Below, piece after piece: positions 17,589-30,879 of a stretch of 64,000 bases of DNA (its first letter is position 1; each line of letters begins with the position of its first letter). Source of the stretch: Streptomyces tsukubensis (GTDB lineage Bacteria; Actinomycetota; Actinomycetes; Streptomycetales; Streptomycetaceae); the NCBI RefSeq assembly GCF_003932715.1, contig NZ_CP020700.1, forward strand, positions 3,928,501-3,992,500, written 5' to 3'. Made by a program: the position numbers and the translations under genes. The notes beneath the pieces are model-generated. The model searched no databases. It was given only the letters and a program-made list of their open reading frames with translations, and was not told the origin of the DNA.

Positions 17589-19394
17589 GTGGCTGACGTA
17601 CCTGCCGATCTTGCCGCAGTGTGGCCACGAGTGCTGGAACAGCTCCTCGCCGAGGGCCAGCAGGGCATCGAGCCCAAGGACAAGCAGTGGGTCGAGCGCT
17701 GCCAGCCACTGGCGCTGGTCGCCGACACCGCACTGCTTGCCGTCCCCAACGAGTGGGGCAAGCGGGTGCTCGAAGGCCGGCTGGCGCCGCTGATCAGCGA
17801 GACGCTCAGCCGGGAGTGCGGCCGTCCGATCCGGATCGCGATCACGGTCGACGATTCGGCGGCCGAGCCCGCGGCCCCGCACCAGCCGCCCCCGCCCGCC
17901 GGGCCGCTCTACGACGAACCCGGCGAGCCGGGCCCCGAGCGCTACCGCCAGAGCGATCCCTACGGGGGTTACGGCCACCGTCCCGCCGAGGACGGGCTGC
18001 CGGAGATCCGCCCCGCCTACCCCGAGTACCAGCAGCAGCGCCCCGAGCCTGGCGCCTGGCCGCGTACCCCGGAGGACCTGTCGTGGCAGCAGCCGCGCCT
18101 CGGCGGGTTCCAGGACCGGGATCCGTACGCCACGCCGGGCCGGCACCGGATGCCGCACGAATACCGCGGCCCGCAGCAGTCCGAGCGCCCGGCCTACGAG
18201 CAGCAGCGCCAGGACCGGCGGGATGCCGAGCCCCCGCAGCAGCCGCACCGGACCGGGCCGGCAGGTCTCCAGGGACCGGGGCGGCCGTCGGGCGGCGATG
18301 CTCTCGGCGGGCCGGGCGGGTCGGGGGCGTCGTCGCCCTCACCCGGCGGGCCCGGGGAGCCGCACGCCCGGCTGAACCCCAAGTACCTCTTCGACACCTT
18401 CGTCATCGGCGCTTCCAACCGGTTCGCCCACGCGGCCGCCGTCGCGGTGGCGGAGGCCCCCGCCAAGGCGTACAACCCCCTTTTCATCTACGGGGAGTCC
18501 GGCCTCGGCAAGACCCATCTGCTGCACGCCATCGGGCACTACGCGCGCAGCCTCTACCCCGGCACGCGGGTGCGGTACGTGAGCTCCGAGGAGTTCACCA
18601 ACGAGTTCATCAACTCCATCCGCGACGGCAAGGGCGACACCTTCCGCAAGCGCTACCGCGATGTGGACATCCTGCTCGTCGACGACATCCAGTTCCTGGC
18701 GAGCAAGGAGTCGACGCAGGAGGAGTTCTTCCACACCTTCAACACGCTCCACAACGCCAACAAGCAGATCGTGCTCTCCTCCGACCGGCCGCCCAAGCAG
18801 CTGATGACCCTGGAGGACCGGCTGCGGAACCGTTTCGAGTGGGGTCTGACGACCGATGTCCAGCCGCCCGAGCTGGAGACCCGGATCGCGATCCTGCGGA
18901 AGAAGGCGGTCCAGGAGCAGCTGAACGCGCCGCCGGAGGTGCTGGAGTTCATCGCCTCGCGGATCTCCCGCAACATCCGCGAGCTGGAGGGCGCGCTGAT
19001 CCGCGTCACCGCCTTCGCATCGCTGAACCGGCAGCCGGTCGACCTCGGGCTGACCGAGATCGTGCTGAAGGACCTCATCCCCGGCGGCGAGGACTCGGCG
19101 CCCGAGATCACGGCGGGCGCGATCATGGCGGCGACCGCGGACTACTTCGGGCTGACGGTGGAGGACCTCTGCGGCTCCTCCCGCAGCCGGGTGCTGGTCA
19201 CGGCCCGGCAGATCGCCATGTACCTCTGCCGGGAGCTGACCGATCTGTCGCTGCCGAAGATCGGTGCGCAGTTCGGCGGCCGGGACCATACGACGGTGAT
19301 GCACGCGGACCGCAAGATCCGTGCGCTGATGGCGGAGCGCCGCTCCATCTACAACCAGGTCACCGAGCTGACCAACCGCATCAAGAACGGCTGA
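17589..19394 (+). CDS. dnaA: Chromosomal replication initiator DnaA
   Basis: A 601-residue initiator ATPase. Domain I covers about residues 1-85 ([20 protein letters not shown]). Domain II is an unusually long Pro/Gln/Arg/Tyr-rich linker to about residue 258, typical of Streptomyces DnaA. The AAA+ domain III has Walker [16 protein letters not shown] near residue 300 and Walker [14 protein letters not shown]. Domain IV has the box-binding helix-turn-helix [29 protein letters not shown] start. It binds the boxes of oriC immediately downstream, and probably the box in its own upstream region and the cluster near crgA. Confidence 0.99.
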   Translation: MADVPADLAAVWPRVLEQLLAEGQQGIEPKDKQWVERCQPLALVADTALLAVPNEWGKRVLEGRLAPLISETLSRECGRPIRIAITVDDSAAEPAAPHQPPPPAGPLYDEPGEPGPERYRQSDPYGGYGHRPAEDGLPEIRPAYPEYQQQRPEPGAWPRTPEDLSWQQPRLGGFQDRDPYATPGRHRMPHEYRGPQQSERPAYEQQRQDRRDAEPPQQPHRTGPAGLQGPGRPSGGDALGGPGGSGASSPSPGGPGEPHARLNPKYLFDTFVIGASNRFAHAAAVAVAEAPAKAYNPLFIYGESGLGKTHLLHAIGHYARSLYPGTRVRYVSSEEFTNEFINSIRDGKGDTFRKRYRDVDILLVDDIQFLASKESTQEEFFHTFNTLHNANKQIVLSSDRPPKQLMTLEDRLRNRFEWGLTTDVQPPELETRIAILRKKAVQEQLNAPPEVLEFIASRISRNIRELEGALIRVTAFASLNRQPVDLGLTEIVLKDLIPGGEDSAPEITAGAIMAATADYFGLTVEDLCGSSRSRVLVTARQIAMYLCRELTDLSLPKIGAQFGGRDHTTVMHADRKIRALMAERRSIYNQVTELTNRIKNG

Positions 19395-19440
19395 GCGCGG
19401 CCGTCGGGCGGGATCCGCGGCCCTTTCGCGGCAGGAGACG

Positions 19441-19474
19441 AAGCGCCCCGGGACTCCGGTCCCGGGGCGCTTTT
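19441..19474 (+). terminator. dnaA terminator
   Basis: A 14-bp perfect stem (19441-19454 with 19459-19472), loop TCCG, followed by TTTT. It insulates oriC from dnaA transcription. Confidence 0.88.
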
Positions 19475-20337
19475 CCATGGGTGTACGGGGCTTACCGGGG
19501 CCTCCCCGGGACCTTCCCGAAGGCTTCCCGGGGCCGTCGGCCGGGCCGGCGGAGGCGGCCGACGGGGAACGGTGGGCCGACGACGACACGGCCGGTGTTC
19601 GATTACGGGCCCGGTCCGCGCGGTTCTCCACAGAACACGGGAGAATTCACCGTCCACACCCTGGGGACCGGGGAGTTGTCCCTACGGTGTCCACAGGCGG
19701 ACCGAACCTCTGATGATCACAGCAGGTCAGTGGGTTGGGGATTTGTGGCCAACCGTGATCCACAGCCTGTGGACAAAGAATCCGTCCACAGGGGGCGGGA
19801 GGGGTTGTCCACCGGCCGCCCACAGGCACGGGCAGGTTGCCCACAGCTTGTCCACACCGCTGTCCACTGTTCGGCAACACAACACCCCCTCTCACCGGGT
19901 CGAGTGAAAGCCGTCACACCAGGGGGGCGGATTGGGCTGTGGGGAACCTGGGTAAAGCTGGGGACAGGACTGGGGAGAACTCCCCCTGGGCTGTGCATGG
20001 CCTGTGCAGAACTTTCCGGTGTCCACAGAGACCCCTGGTTATCCACTGCCTCCACCCACAGGCACGGTGGACAAAAAACCGCTGCTGACCTGCGAAAACA
20101 GGGTTATCCACGGTTTCCACAGGCCCTACTACTACTCCCACTCAGAGTTACCGGGAAATTCGCTTCGAAGTGGGTCCTGTGCACAACTCGACCCGACGGC
20201 CCGGCCCGCCCTTCGTCACGACTTGACCCCGAGGCGCACCCGCTGTCAGCGCCGTACGTCAGACTGGTCCCCGGCGACACAGCCGACGACAAGAGCCAGC
20301 AAGGGCGAGACGGCGACAGCAGCAGGAGGCGGTTCCG
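19475..20337. other. oriC: Chromosomal replication origin oriC
   Basis: The dnaA-dnaN gap, filled with DnaA boxes in both orientations. Perfect TTGTCCACA boxes are at 19848-19856 (+) and 19768-19776 (-). One-mismatch boxes are at 19624, 19687, 19805, 19837, 20019 (+), 20066 (-) and 20178 (-). Two-mismatch boxes include 19650, 19756, 19782, 19860, 20039 (TTATCCACT), 20104 (TTATCCACG), 20113 (GTTTCCACA) and 19938 (-). They fall in two clusters, 19620-19870 and 20010-20190, with a box-poor spacer. This matches the known Streptomyces origin with about 19 boxes. No convincing ORF lies here. A duplex-opening candidate is listed separately. Confidence 0.95.
20104..20137 (+). other. Putative origin-unwinding element: tandem DnaA boxes, GC spacer, DnaA-trios
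   Basis: Two abutting DnaA boxes (TTATCCACG at 20104-20112 and GTTTCCACA at 20113-20121) are followed by GGCC and then CTACTACTA at 20126-20134. On the complementary strand the last part is 3'-GAT-GAT-GAT-5'. This is the order described for the DnaA-trio or basal unwinding system of bacterial origins. The flanking sequence to 20165 is less GC-rich than its surroundings. Confidence 0.65.
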
Positions 20338-21468
20338 GTGAAGATCCGGGTTGAGCGCGATGTACTCGCGGAGGCGGTGGCCTGGGTGGCCCGGAGCCTC
20401 CCGGCCCGTCCCCCGGCGCCCGTGCTCGCGGGTCTGCTGCTGAAGGCCGAGGACGGCGCGCTGAGCTTCTCCAGCTTCGACTACGAGGTCTCGGCGCGGG
20501 TCTCGGTCGAGGCCGAGGTCGAGGACGACGGCACGGTCCTGGTCTCCGGCCGGCTGCTGGCCGACATCTGCCGCGCCCTGCCCAACCGCCCGGTGGAGAT
20601 CTCCACGGACGGTGTACGGGCCACCGTGGTCTGCGGCTCCTCCCGCTTCACCCTCCACACCCTGCCGGTGGAGGAGTACCCCGCGCTGCCGCAGATGCCG
20701 ACCGCGACCGGGACCGTCCCCGGTGAGGTCTTCGCCGCTGCCGCCGCCCAGGTCGCCATCGCCGCGGGCCGCGACGACACCCTCCCCGTCCTCACCGGCG
20801 TCCGGATCGAGATCGAGGGCGACACGGTCACCCTCGCCTCCACCGACCGCTACCGCTTCGCGGTCCGCGAGTTCCTCTGGAAGCCCGAGGACTCCGGCGC
20901 CTCCGCGGTCGCCCTGGTGCCCGCAAAGACCCTGCTGGACACCGCCAAGGCACTGACCAGCGGCGACACCGTCACTCTGGCCCTGTCCGGCAGCGGTGCC
21001 GGTGAAGGGCTGATCGGTTTCGAAGGCGCCGGGCGGCGGACCACGACCCGTCTCCTCGAAGGCGATCTGCCGAAGTACCGCACGCTCTTCCCGACCGAGT
21101 TCAACTCGGTGGCCGTGATCGAGACCGCGCCCTTCGTGGAGGCCGTCAAGCGCGTCGCCCTGGTCGCCGAGCGGAACACCCCGGTCCGGCTGACCTTCGA
21201 GCAGGGTGTGCTGATCCTGGAAGCGGGCTCCAGCGACGATGCACAGGCTGTGGAGCGCGTCGACGCCCAGCTCGACGGCGACGACATCTCCATCGCCTTC
21301 AACCCGACGTTCCTGCTCGACGGGCTGAGCGCGATCGACTCCCCGGTCGCCCAGCTGTCCTTCACCACGTCGACGAAGCCCGCGCTGCTCAACGGCAAGC
21401 CGGCCGTCGACGTCGACGCCGACGAGGCGTACAAGTACCTGATCATGCCGGTGCGGCTCTCCGGCTGA
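20338..21468 (+). CDS. dnaN: DNA polymerase III beta subunit (sliding clamp)
   Basis: A 376-residue ring clamp, homodimeric, that tethers the replicative polymerase to DNA and recruits repair proteins. The three repeated clamp domains are recognisable: MKIRVERDVLAEAVAWVARSLP at the N-terminus, PLPVEEYPALPQMP and DDTLPVLTGVRIEIEGDTVTLASTDRYRFAVRE in the middle, and the C-terminal AYKYLIMPVRLSG, which ends in the usual MPxR/L form. The GTG start has AGGAGG eight bases upstream. Its start codon abuts the end of oriC. Confidence 0.98.
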   Translation: MKIRVERDVLAEAVAWVARSLPARPPAPVLAGLLLKAEDGALSFSSFDYEVSARVSVEAEVEDDGTVLVSGRLLADICRALPNRPVEISTDGVRATVVCGSSRFTLHTLPVEEYPALPQMPTATGTVPGEVFAAAAAQVAIAAGRDDTLPVLTGVRIEIEGDTVTLASTDRYRFAVREFLWKPEDSGASAVALVPAKTLLDTAKALTSGDTVTLALSGSGAGEGLIGFEGAGRRTTTRLLEGDLPKYRTLFPTEFNSVAVIETAPFVEAVKRVALVAERNTPVRLTFEQGVLILEAGSSDDAQAVERVDAQLDGDDISIAFNPTFLLDGLSAIDSPVAQLSFTTSTKPALLNGKPAVDVDADEAYKYLIMPVRLSG

Positions 21469-21631
21469 CCTCAGGACCTCGGTAAGCCCCAGATCAGAGG
21501 TGTGACGACCGTGCCGCTTCGGCGGGTTCACCGGTTCCCCGGTGGACCCGCCGGGCCGCGGAGGTCCCCCCGGCGTAGGCTCGACCCAGGTCAGGTACGG
21601 AAAACGTCGGACTATGTGTAAGGACAGTGAG

Positions 21632-22510
21632 ATGCAGCTCGGCCTCGTCGGCCTCGGGAAAATGGGCGGCAACATGCGCGAGCGCATCCGCCGCGCGGGC
21701 CACACCGTCGTCGGATACGACCGGAACCCCGATCTCGCCGATGTCCACAGCCTCGCGGAGCTTGTGGAGAAGCTTCCGGCACCCCGCGTGGTCTGGGTGA
21801 TGGTCCCGGCCGGTGCCGCGACCCAGTCCACCGTCGACGAGCTGGCCGAGCTGCTCTCCCCCGGCGACATCGTCGTCGACGGCGGCAACTCCCGCTGGAC
21901 CGACGACCAGAAGCACGCGGTCGAACTCGGCATCAAGGGCATCGGCTTCGTCGACTGCGGCGTCTCCGGCGGCGTCTGGGGCCTGGAGAACGGCTACGCG
22001 CTGATGTACGGCGGCGACGCTGAGAACGTCGCCAAGGTCCAGCCGATCTTCGACGCGCTCAAGCCCGAGGGCGACTTCGGCTCCGTCCACGCGGGCAAGG
22101 TCGGCGCCGGCCACTTCGCCAAGATGGTCCACAACGGCATCGAGTACGCCATGATGCAGGCCTACGCCGAGGGCTGGGAGCTGCTGGAGAAGGCCGACGC
22201 CGTCACCGATGTGCGCGAGGTCTTCCGCTCCTGGCAGGAGGGGACGGTCATCCGCTCCTGGCTGCTCGACCTGGCGGTCAACGCCCTCGACGACGACGAG
22301 CACCTCGACAAGCTGCGCGGCTACGCGGAGGACAGCGGCGAGGGCCGGTGGACGGTCGAGGCCGCCATCGACCACGCCGTACCGCTCCCGGCGATCACCG
22401 CGTCCCTGTTCGCGCGCTTCGCCTCCCGTCAGGACGACTCCCCGCAGATGAAGATGATCGCCGCGCTGCGCAACCAGTTCGGCGGCCACGCGGTGGAGAC
22501 CAAGAAGTAA
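21632..22510 (+). CDS. gnd: 6-phosphogluconate dehydrogenase (decarboxylating), short form
   Basis: A 292-residue oxidative pentose-phosphate enzyme that converts 6-phosphogluconate to ribulose 5-phosphate and CO2. The Rossmann motif is LGLVGLGKMGGNMRERI; conserved catalytic segments are VDGGNSRWTDDQ, DCGVSGGVWGLENGYALM and KMVHNGIEYAMMQAYAEGW with its Lys-Met-Val-His-Asn motif. It is the short GndA/YqeC type, about 180 residues shorter than the E. coli enzyme. The ATG at 21632 follows AAGGACAGTGAG. Insertion of gnd between dnaN and recF is a conserved actinobacterial arrangement. Confidence 0.95.
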   Translation: MQLGLVGLGKMGGNMRERIRRAGHTVVGYDRNPDLADVHSLAELVEKLPAPRVVWVMVPAGAATQSTVDELAELLSPGDIVVDGGNSRWTDDQKHAVELGIKGIGFVDCGVSGGVWGLENGYALMYGGDAENVAKVQPIFDALKPEGDFGSVHAGKVGAGHFAKMVHNGIEYAMMQAYAEGWELLEKADAVTDVREVFRSWQEGTVIRSWLLDLAVNALDDDEHLDKLRGYAEDSGEGRWTVEAAIDHAVPLPAITASLFARFASRQDDSPQMKMIAALRNQFGGHAVETKK

Positions 22511-22564
22511 CGGCCTTCGGCCGGGAAGCAAGACGGCTTCGGCCGGGGAGGTCGGCGTACATCC

Positions 22565-23734
22565 ATGCACGTCACGCATCTGTCGTTGGCCGACTTCCGC
22601 TCGTACGCCCGGGTCGAGGTTCCGCTCGACCCGGGCGTCACCGCGTTCGTGGGGGCGAACGGACAGGGCAAGACCAATCTGGTCGAGGCGGTCGGCTATC
22701 TCGCCACTCTCGCCAGCCACCGGGTCTCCTCCGATGCCCCGCTGGTCCGCTCCGGGGCCGAACGTGCCGTCATCCGCGCGGCCGTCACCGAGGGCGAACG
22801 CTCCCAGCTGGTCGAGCTGGAGCTGAATCCCGGCCGGGCCAACCGCGCCAGGATCAACCGGTCCTCGCAGGTCAGACCCCGTGATGTGCTCGGGATAGTA
22901 CGGACCGTGCTCTTCGCGCCCGAGGATCTCGCCCTGGTCAAGGGGGACCCGGGGGACCGCCGGCGCTTTCTCGACGAACTGATCACCGCGCGTTCGCCCC
23001 GGATGGCGGGCGTCCGCTCCGACTACGAGCGGGTCCTCAAACAGCGCAACACCCTGCTGAAGTCGGCGGCGCTGGCCCGGCGGCACGGCGGCCGCGGCGC
23101 CGATCTGTCCACCCTCGACGTCTGGGACCAGCATCTGGCCCGGGCGGGCGCCGAGCTGCTCGCCCGGCGCGGTGAGCTGATCGCCGCCCTGCAGCCGCTG
23201 ACGGACAAGGCGTACGAATCGCTGGCACCGGGCGGCGGCCCGGTCACCCTGGAGTACCGTTCCTCCGCCGCGGCCGCGACCGTGTCCGATGACGAGCCCG
23301 GTAACGAGCCGGGCACCGACCCGCTGCCGCACGGCCGCGAGGAGCTGTACGCCCTGCTGATGACGGCCCTGGGCGCATCCCGCAAGCAGGAGATCGAACG
23401 CGGTGTGACGCTGGTCGGCCCGCACCGCGACGATCTGGTGCTCCGGCTCGGCCGGCTGCCCGCGAAGGGGTACGCCAGCCACGGCGAGTCCTGGTCGTAC
23501 GCGCTGGCGCTCCGCCTGGCCTCCTACGATCTGCTGCGCGCCGAGGGCAACGAGCCCGTTCTGGTCCTCGACGACGTCTTTGCGGAGCTGGACGCGCGGC
23601 GGCGGGAACGGCTTGCGGAGCTGGTGGCTCCGGGCGAGCAGGTACTGGTGACCGCGGCGGTCGCCGAAGACGTACCCGGTGTGCTCACCGGGGCGCGGTA
23701 CACGGTCGCGGAGGGCGAGGTGACCCGGCTGTGA
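22565..23734 (+). CDS. recF: DNA replication and repair protein RecF
   Basis: A 389-residue SMC-like ATPase that loads RecA at gaps. Walker A is [19 protein letters not shown]; the signature region is [13 protein letters not shown]; Walker B is [19 protein letters not shown]. Starts [19 protein letters not shown], as RecF proteins do. The stop overlaps the next gene's GTG (GTGA at 23731-23734), so translation is coupled. Length is normal for actinobacteria. Confidence 0.98.
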   Translation: MHVTHLSLADFRSYARVEVPLDPGVTAFVGANGQGKTNLVEAVGYLATLASHRVSSDAPLVRSGAERAVIRAAVTEGERSQLVELELNPGRANRARINRSSQVRPRDVLGIVRTVLFAPEDLALVKGDPGDRRRFLDELITARSPRMAGVRSDYERVLKQRNTLLKSAALARRHGGRGADLSTLDVWDQHLARAGAELLARRGELIAALQPLTDKAYESLAPGGGPVTLEYRSSAAAATVSDDEPGNEPGTDPLPHGREELYALLMTALGASRKQEIERGVTLVGPHRDDLVLRLGRLPAKGYASHGESWSYALALRLASYDLLRAEGNEPVLVLDDVFAELDARRRERLAELVAPGEQVLVTAAVAEDVPGVLTGARYTVAEGEVTRL

Positions 23735-24345
23735 GCGAAGGCACACCGTTTCCGATGCCGGGCGCGGGCGGCCCGGGGCTGCCCGGAGGACCGGCCTCCG
23801 GTTTCCCGGGGCTGCCGGGCGCGCCCGAGGGGGCCCGGGTCCCGGAGGCGTCCGGGGTGGACCTGGCCCGGGTCGCGCTGCGCGCCGCCAAGGAGCAGGC
23901 GCGGGCCCGCGGGGCCGCCGCCCAGGAGCGGCGGCAGGCCCGCCGGGGCGGAGGGCTGCGCTCCGGCGCCCGTGCGGACGGCCGCGATCCGCTGCCGCTG
24001 GGCGCCGCGATCAACAGGCTGATCACCGAGCGCGGCTGGGAGACGCCCGCCGCGGTGGGCGGGGTGATGGGCCGCTGGCCGCAGATCGTGGGCGAGGGGC
24101 TGGCCAATCACTGCGTACCGCAGCGCTACGACGAGGACGAGCGGGTCCTGACGGTCCAGTGCGACTCCACGGCGTGGGCGACCCAGCTGCGACTGCTCGC
24201 GCCCCGGCTGGTGGCCCGGCTCAACGAGGACCTCGGCCAGGGCACGGTCAAGCTGATCAAGGTGCTGGGCCCGGGGGCGCCGCGCCGCGGGTTCGGCCCG
24301 CTGCGGGCGCCCGGGAGCACCGGCCCCGGCGACACGTACGGCTGA
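23731..24345 (+). CDS. DciA-family (DUF721) protein, predicted replicative helicase loader
   Basis: A 204-residue protein with a low-complexity Gly/Pro-rich N-terminus, then a basic region ([24 protein letters not shown]) and the DUF721/DciA domain from about residue 88 ([42 protein letters not shown]) to KLIKVLGPG. DciA homologues interact with DnaB and act in helicase loading in bacteria without DnaC; the mycobacterial protein occupies the same position (Rv0004). Translationally coupled to recF and 498 bases upstream of gyrB. A helicase-loading role here is by homology. Confidence 0.85.
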   Translation: MSEGTPFPMPGAGGPGLPGGPASGFPGLPGAPEGARVPEASGVDLARVALRAAKEQARARGAAAQERRQARRGGGLRSGARADGRDPLPLGAAINRLITERGWETPAAVGGVMGRWPQIVGEGLANHCVPQRYDEDERVLTVQCDSTAWATQLRLLAPRLVARLNEDLGQGTVKLIKVLGPGAPRRGFGPLRAPGSTGPGDTYG

Positions 24346-26883
<2,538 letters not shown>

Positions 26884-26933
26884 GTCGGTCCCAGCCGTCC
26901 GAGCTGACCGTACGAAAGGACAGAAGACCGGCT

Positions 26934-29609
26934 ATGGCCGACGAGAACAATCCCGCCACCACCGAGGAGCCCGCGGGCACCGCCGCTGCCGCGGAGGAGC
27001 CGCAGATGCGGATCGAGCCCGTCGGGCTCGAAACGGAGATGCAGCGGTCGTACCTCGACTACGCGATGTCCGTGATCGTCTCGCGTGCGCTGCCCGACGT
27101 CCGGGACGGGCTCAAGCCCGTCCACCGCCGGGTGCTCTACGCGATGTACGACGGCGGCTACCGGCCCGAGAAGGGCTTCTACAAGTGCGCCCGCGTGGTC
27201 GGCGACGTCATGGGTACGTACCACCCCCACGGCGACTCCTCCATCTACGACGCCCTGGTCCGGCTGGCCCAGCCCTGGTCGATGCGGATGCCGCTGGTCG
27301 ACTCCAACGGCAACTTCGGTTCCCCGGGCAACGACCCGGCCGCCGCCATGCGGTACACCGAGTGCAAGATGATGCCGCTGTCCATGGAGATGCTCCGGGA
27401 CATCGACGAGGAGACCGTCGACTTCCAGGACAACTACGACGGCCGCAACCAGGAGCCGACGGTCCTTCCGGCGCGCTTCCCGAACCTGCTGGTCAACGGC
27501 TCCGCGGGGATCGCGGTCGGCATGGCGACCAATATCCCGCCGCACAATCTGCGCGAGGTCGCGGCCGGTGCCCAGTGGGCGCTGGAGCACCCCGAGGCCA
27601 CGCACGAGGAGCTTCTCGACGCGCTGATCGAGCGGATCAAGGGCCCCGACTTCCCGACCGGTGCGCTGGTCGTGGGCCGCAAGGGCATCGAGGAGGCGTA
27701 CCGTACCGGCCGCGGCTCCATCACGATGCGCGCGGTCGTCGAGGTCGAGGAGATCCAGAACCGCCAGTGCCTGGTGGTCACGGAGCTGCCGTACCAGGTC
27801 AACCCGGACAACCTCGCGCAGAAGATTGCCGACCTGGTCAAGGACGGCAGGGTCGGCGGGATCGCCGACGTCCGCGACGAGACCTCGTCCCGGACCGGCC
27901 AGCGTCTGGTGATCGTCCTCAAGCGGGACGCGGTCGCCAAGGTCGTCCTCAACAACCTCTACAAGCACACCGACCTCCAGACCAACTTCGGCGCGAACAT
28001 GCTGGCGCTGGTCGACGGTGTGCCGCGGACGCTCTCCCTGGACGCGTTTATCCGCCACTGGGTGACCCACCAGATCGAGGTCATCGTCCGGCGGACCCGC
28101 TTCCGGCTGCGCAAGGCGGAGGAGCGGGCCCACATCCTGCGCGGTCTGCTCAAGGCGCTGGACGCGATCGACGAGGTCATCGCGCTGATCCGGCGCAGCG
28201 ACACCGTCGAGATCGCGCGCGGCGGCCTGATGGACCTGCTGGCGATCGACGAGCTCCAGGCCAACGCGATCCTGGAGATGCAGCTGCGCCGGCTGGCGGC
28301 CCTGGAGCGGCAGAAGATCGTCCAGGAGCACGACGAGCTCCAGGCCAAGATCAACGAGTACAACGCGATCCTGGCCTCCCCCGCCAAGCAGCGCCAGATC
28401 GTCAGCGAAGAGCTGGCCGTCCTGGTCGACAAGTACGGGGACGACCGGCGCTCGCAGCTCGTGCCCTTCGACGGTGACATGTCCATCGAGGACCTGATCG
28501 CCGAAGAGGACATCGTCGTCACCATCTCGCGCGGCGGCTATGTGAAGCGCACCAAGACCGACGACTACCGCTCCCAGAAGCGCGGCGGCAAGGGGGTGCG
28601 GGGCACCAAGCTGAAGGAGGACGACATCGTCGACCACTTCTTCGTCTCCACCACCCACCACTGGCTGCTCTTCTTCACCAACAAGGGCCGGGTCTACCGG
28701 GCCAAGGCCTATGAGCTGCCGGACGCGGGCCGGGACGCCCGTGGCCAGCACGTGGCCAATCTGCTGGCCTTCCAGCCGGACGAGCAGATCGCCGAGATCC
28801 TGGCCATCCGGGACTACGAGGCCGCGCCGTACCTGGTGCTCGCCACCAAGGGCGGACTGGTCAAGAAGACCCCGCTGAAGGACTACGACTCGCCGCGCTC
28901 CGGCGGTGTCATCGCGATCAACCTCCGGGAGACCGAGGACGGCAGCGACGACGAGCTGATCGGTGCCGAGCTGCTGTCCGCCGAGGACGATCTGCTGCTG
29001 ATCAGCAAGAAGGCGCAGTCGATCCGGTTCACCGCGACGGACGAGGCGCTGCGGCCGATGGGCCGGGCCACCTCGGGCGTCAAGGGGATGAGTTTCCGCG
29101 AGGGCGACGAGCTGCTCTCGATGAATGTCGTCCGGCCGGGTACGTTCGTCTTCACCGCCACCGACGGCGGGTACGCGAAGCGGACCGCGGTCGACGAGTA
29201 CCGCGTCCAGGGCCGCGGCGGCCTCGGTATCAAGGCCGCCAAGATCGTGGAGGACCGTGGATCGCTCGTGGGCGCGCTGGTGGTCGAGGAAACCGACGAG
29301 ATTCTCGCCATCACCCTCGGCGGTGGTGTGATTCGTACGCGAGTCAATGAAGTCCGGGAGACCGGGCGTGACACCATGGGTGTCCAGTTGATCAACCTGG
29401 GCAAGCGCGATGCCGTCGTCGGGATCGCACGCAACGCCGAGGCCGGTCGGGAGGCCGAGGAAGTCGACGGAACCGAAGTCGGCGCCGACGGAACCGAATC
29501 GACCCCGGTGACCTCTGAAGAGGTCAGGGGGATTGGTGTGGCCGGTGCTGGACCGGCCGAGGCGGCCGCCGAGGGCATTGAGTCCTCGGCCGGGGAGCAC
29601 GAGGAGTAA
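26934..29609 (+). CDS. gyrA: DNA gyrase subunit A
   Basis: An 891-residue breakage-reunion subunit. The active-site tyrosine is Tyr141 in [10 protein letters not shown]. The quinolone-resistance region reads [19 protein letters not shown], with Ser and Asp at the positions equal to E. coli Ser83 and Asp87, so no resistance substitution is seen there. The C-terminal DNA-wrapping blades include the GyrA-box [10 protein letters not shown]. The tail after about residue 830 ([19 protein letters not shown] onward) is acidic and low-complexity. Preceded by AAAGGACAG; follows gyrB closely. Confidence 0.98.
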   Translation: MADENNPATTEEPAGTAAAAEEPQMRIEPVGLETEMQRSYLDYAMSVIVSRALPDVRDGLKPVHRRVLYAMYDGGYRPEKGFYKCARVVGDVMGTYHPHGDSSIYDALVRLAQPWSMRMPLVDSNGNFGSPGNDPAAAMRYTECKMMPLSMEMLRDIDEETVDFQDNYDGRNQEPTVLPARFPNLLVNGSAGIAVGMATNIPPHNLREVAAGAQWALEHPEATHEELLDALIERIKGPDFPTGALVVGRKGIEEAYRTGRGSITMRAVVEVEEIQNRQCLVVTELPYQVNPDNLAQKIADLVKDGRVGGIADVRDETSSRTGQRLVIVLKRDAVAKVVLNNLYKHTDLQTNFGANMLALVDGVPRTLSLDAFIRHWVTHQIEVIVRRTRFRLRKAEERAHILRGLLKALDAIDEVIALIRRSDTVEIARGGLMDLLAIDELQANAILEMQLRRLAALERQKIVQEHDELQAKINEYNAILASPAKQRQIVSEELAVLVDKYGDDRRSQLVPFDGDMSIEDLIAEEDIVVTISRGGYVKRTKTDDYRSQKRGGKGVRGTKLKEDDIVDHFFVSTTHHWLLFFTNKGRVYRAKAYELPDAGRDARGQHVANLLAFQPDEQIAEILAIRDYEAAPYLVLATKGGLVKKTPLKDYDSPRSGGVIAINLRETEDGSDDELIGAELLSAEDDLLLISKKAQSIRFTATDEALRPMGRATSGVKGMSFREGDELLSMNVVRPGTFVFTATDGGYAKRTAVDEYRVQGRGGLGIKAAKIVEDRGSLVGALVVEETDEILAITLGGGVIRTRVNEVRETGRDTMGVQLINLGKRDAVVGIARNAEAGREAEEVDGTEVGADGTESTPVTSEEVRGIGVAGAGPAEAAAEGIESSAGEHEE

Positions 29610-29613
29610 GCGC

Positions 29614-30252
29614 GTGAGTGGAGCCACGGGAGCCGGACCGGCTGCTGCCGGAGCTGCGAAAGCCGCGAAGTCGAACGGTCCCCGTGGCTCTGCCACGGAC
29701 TCCCAGGGGGTTTCGGTGACAGGAGCTGCGGACAGGTCGTCCCCGGTGTTCGACGGAAAGCGCCCGGCGGGGCAGGCCCCTGCGGGCCCGTACCACCCGC
29801 CGCAGGCGTACCGGACACCGGAGGACGGCGACGCCCACGCGGGCGTCAGGATGCCGCGTACGGGTGCCCGGACGACCCCGCGGACGCGCAAGGCGCGGCT
29901 GCGGGTGGCGAAGGCGGACCCGTGGTCGGTGATGAAGGTGAGCTTCCTGCTCTCCATCGCGCTCGGTATCTGTACGGTCGTCGCTTCGGCGGTGCTGTGG
30001 ATGGTCATGGACGCGATGGGCGTCTTCTCGACCGTCGGCGGCACCATCAGTGAGGCCACCGGGTCGAACGAGAGCAACGGCTTCGACCTTCAGGCGTTCC
30101 TGTCGCTGCCGCGGGTGCTGATCTTCACCTCGGTGATCGCGGTGATCGACGTGGTCCTCGCGACGGCGCTGGCCACGCTGGGCGCGTTCATCTACAACCT
30201 CTCCGCGGGCTTTGTGGGCGGCGTCGAGCTGACCCTGGCGGAGGACGAGTAG
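29614..30252 (+). CDS. DUF3566 transmembrane protein
   Basis: A 212-residue protein with a Pro/Gly/Ala-rich cytoplasmic N-terminus and two predicted membrane helices (VMKVSFLLSIALGICTVVASAVLWMVMDAMG and VLIFTSVIAVIDVVLATALATLGAFI), ending GFVGGVELTLAEDE. This is the DUF3566 pattern, found directly downstream of gyrA across actinobacteria. Function unknown. The GTG start has GAGGAG just upstream, overlapping the gyrA stop; it is probably in the gyrBA transcript. It precedes tRNA-Ile, as in mycobacteria. Confidence 0.88.
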   Translation: MSGATGAGPAAAGAAKAAKSNGPRGSATDSQGVSVTGAADRSSPVFDGKRPAGQAPAGPYHPPQAYRTPEDGDAHAGVRMPRTGARTTPRTRKARLRVAKADPWSVMKVSFLLSIALGICTVVASAVLWMVMDAMGVFSTVGGTISEATGSNESNGFDLQAFLSLPRVLIFTSVIAVIDVVLATALATLGAFIYNLSAGFVGGVELTLAEDE

Positions 30253-30521
30253 TCCCCTTTACACATCGCCGTTCCGCTCTCCCGCTGCCGTGCGGGTGGG
30301 CGGGACGGCAGCGGTCCGGTGTTCCGGGCCGTCTTCCGGGCACGGGTCCGGGCCGCGATGGTCCGGACCCGTGCCCGGGTCTGTTTCGGGCCGGGTGCCG
30401 GGGCCTGTGCCCGCGGCCTGTTCCGGGGCCCTCGCAGGGCCCGGCGGTGGTGCGGTGGGATACGGATTTGGGAGCTGCGCCGCAGGTGCGCTAATCTTCA
30501 GAGGTCAGCGCGTAGCGCGGC

Positions 30522-30595
30522 GGGGCTATAGCTCAGTTGGTTAGAGCGCATCCCTGATAAGGATGAGGCCACAGGTTCAAATCCTGTTAGCCCCA
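30522..30595 (+). tRNA. tRNA-Ile (GAT)
   Basis: Full cloverleaf: acceptor GGGGCTA with TAGCCCC, anticodon stem CATCC/GGATG, loop CTGATAA with anticodon GAT at 30556-30558, T-arm CAGG-TTCAAAT-CCTG. CCA is not encoded. Confidence 0.97.
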
Positions 30596-30603
30596 CATGA
30601 TGG

Positions 30604-30634
30604 AAACCCCTGGGTGATCTCACCCGGGGGTTTT
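30604..30634 (+). terminator. tRNA-Ile terminator
   Basis: Stem AAACCCC(T)GGGTG with CACCC(G)GGGGTTT, loop ATCT, followed by TTTT. One central mismatch. Confidence 0.85.
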
Positions 30635-30879
30635 CTGCATTCGGTGCGGCTTCGACCCGTGTGCGGCCGTGTTCGACGCCGGTCCGGACGAGGCTTCGGC
30701 GCTGCTTCTCCGTGAGACCGGCCACCCGCGCGGGGCCGCCGCCCCTGAGCCGCCCTTTCCCTGCCCCGGTGGCCGTCGGCCCTGTGGGCCGGAGGTCGGG
30801 CGGGCGCCTTGCTCTCATCGGGGGCGGGTCGTAGCCTGGCATCCGGATCTGATGGGTCGTCAGATAAGGAGGGTGCGGC

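Noticed and set aside
17621..20341. A 906-codon plus-strand frame running through dnaA and across oriC to dnaN
   Set aside because: Overlaps dnaA in another frame and continues through the DnaA-box region; no conserved protein features and it would put coding sequence over the origin.
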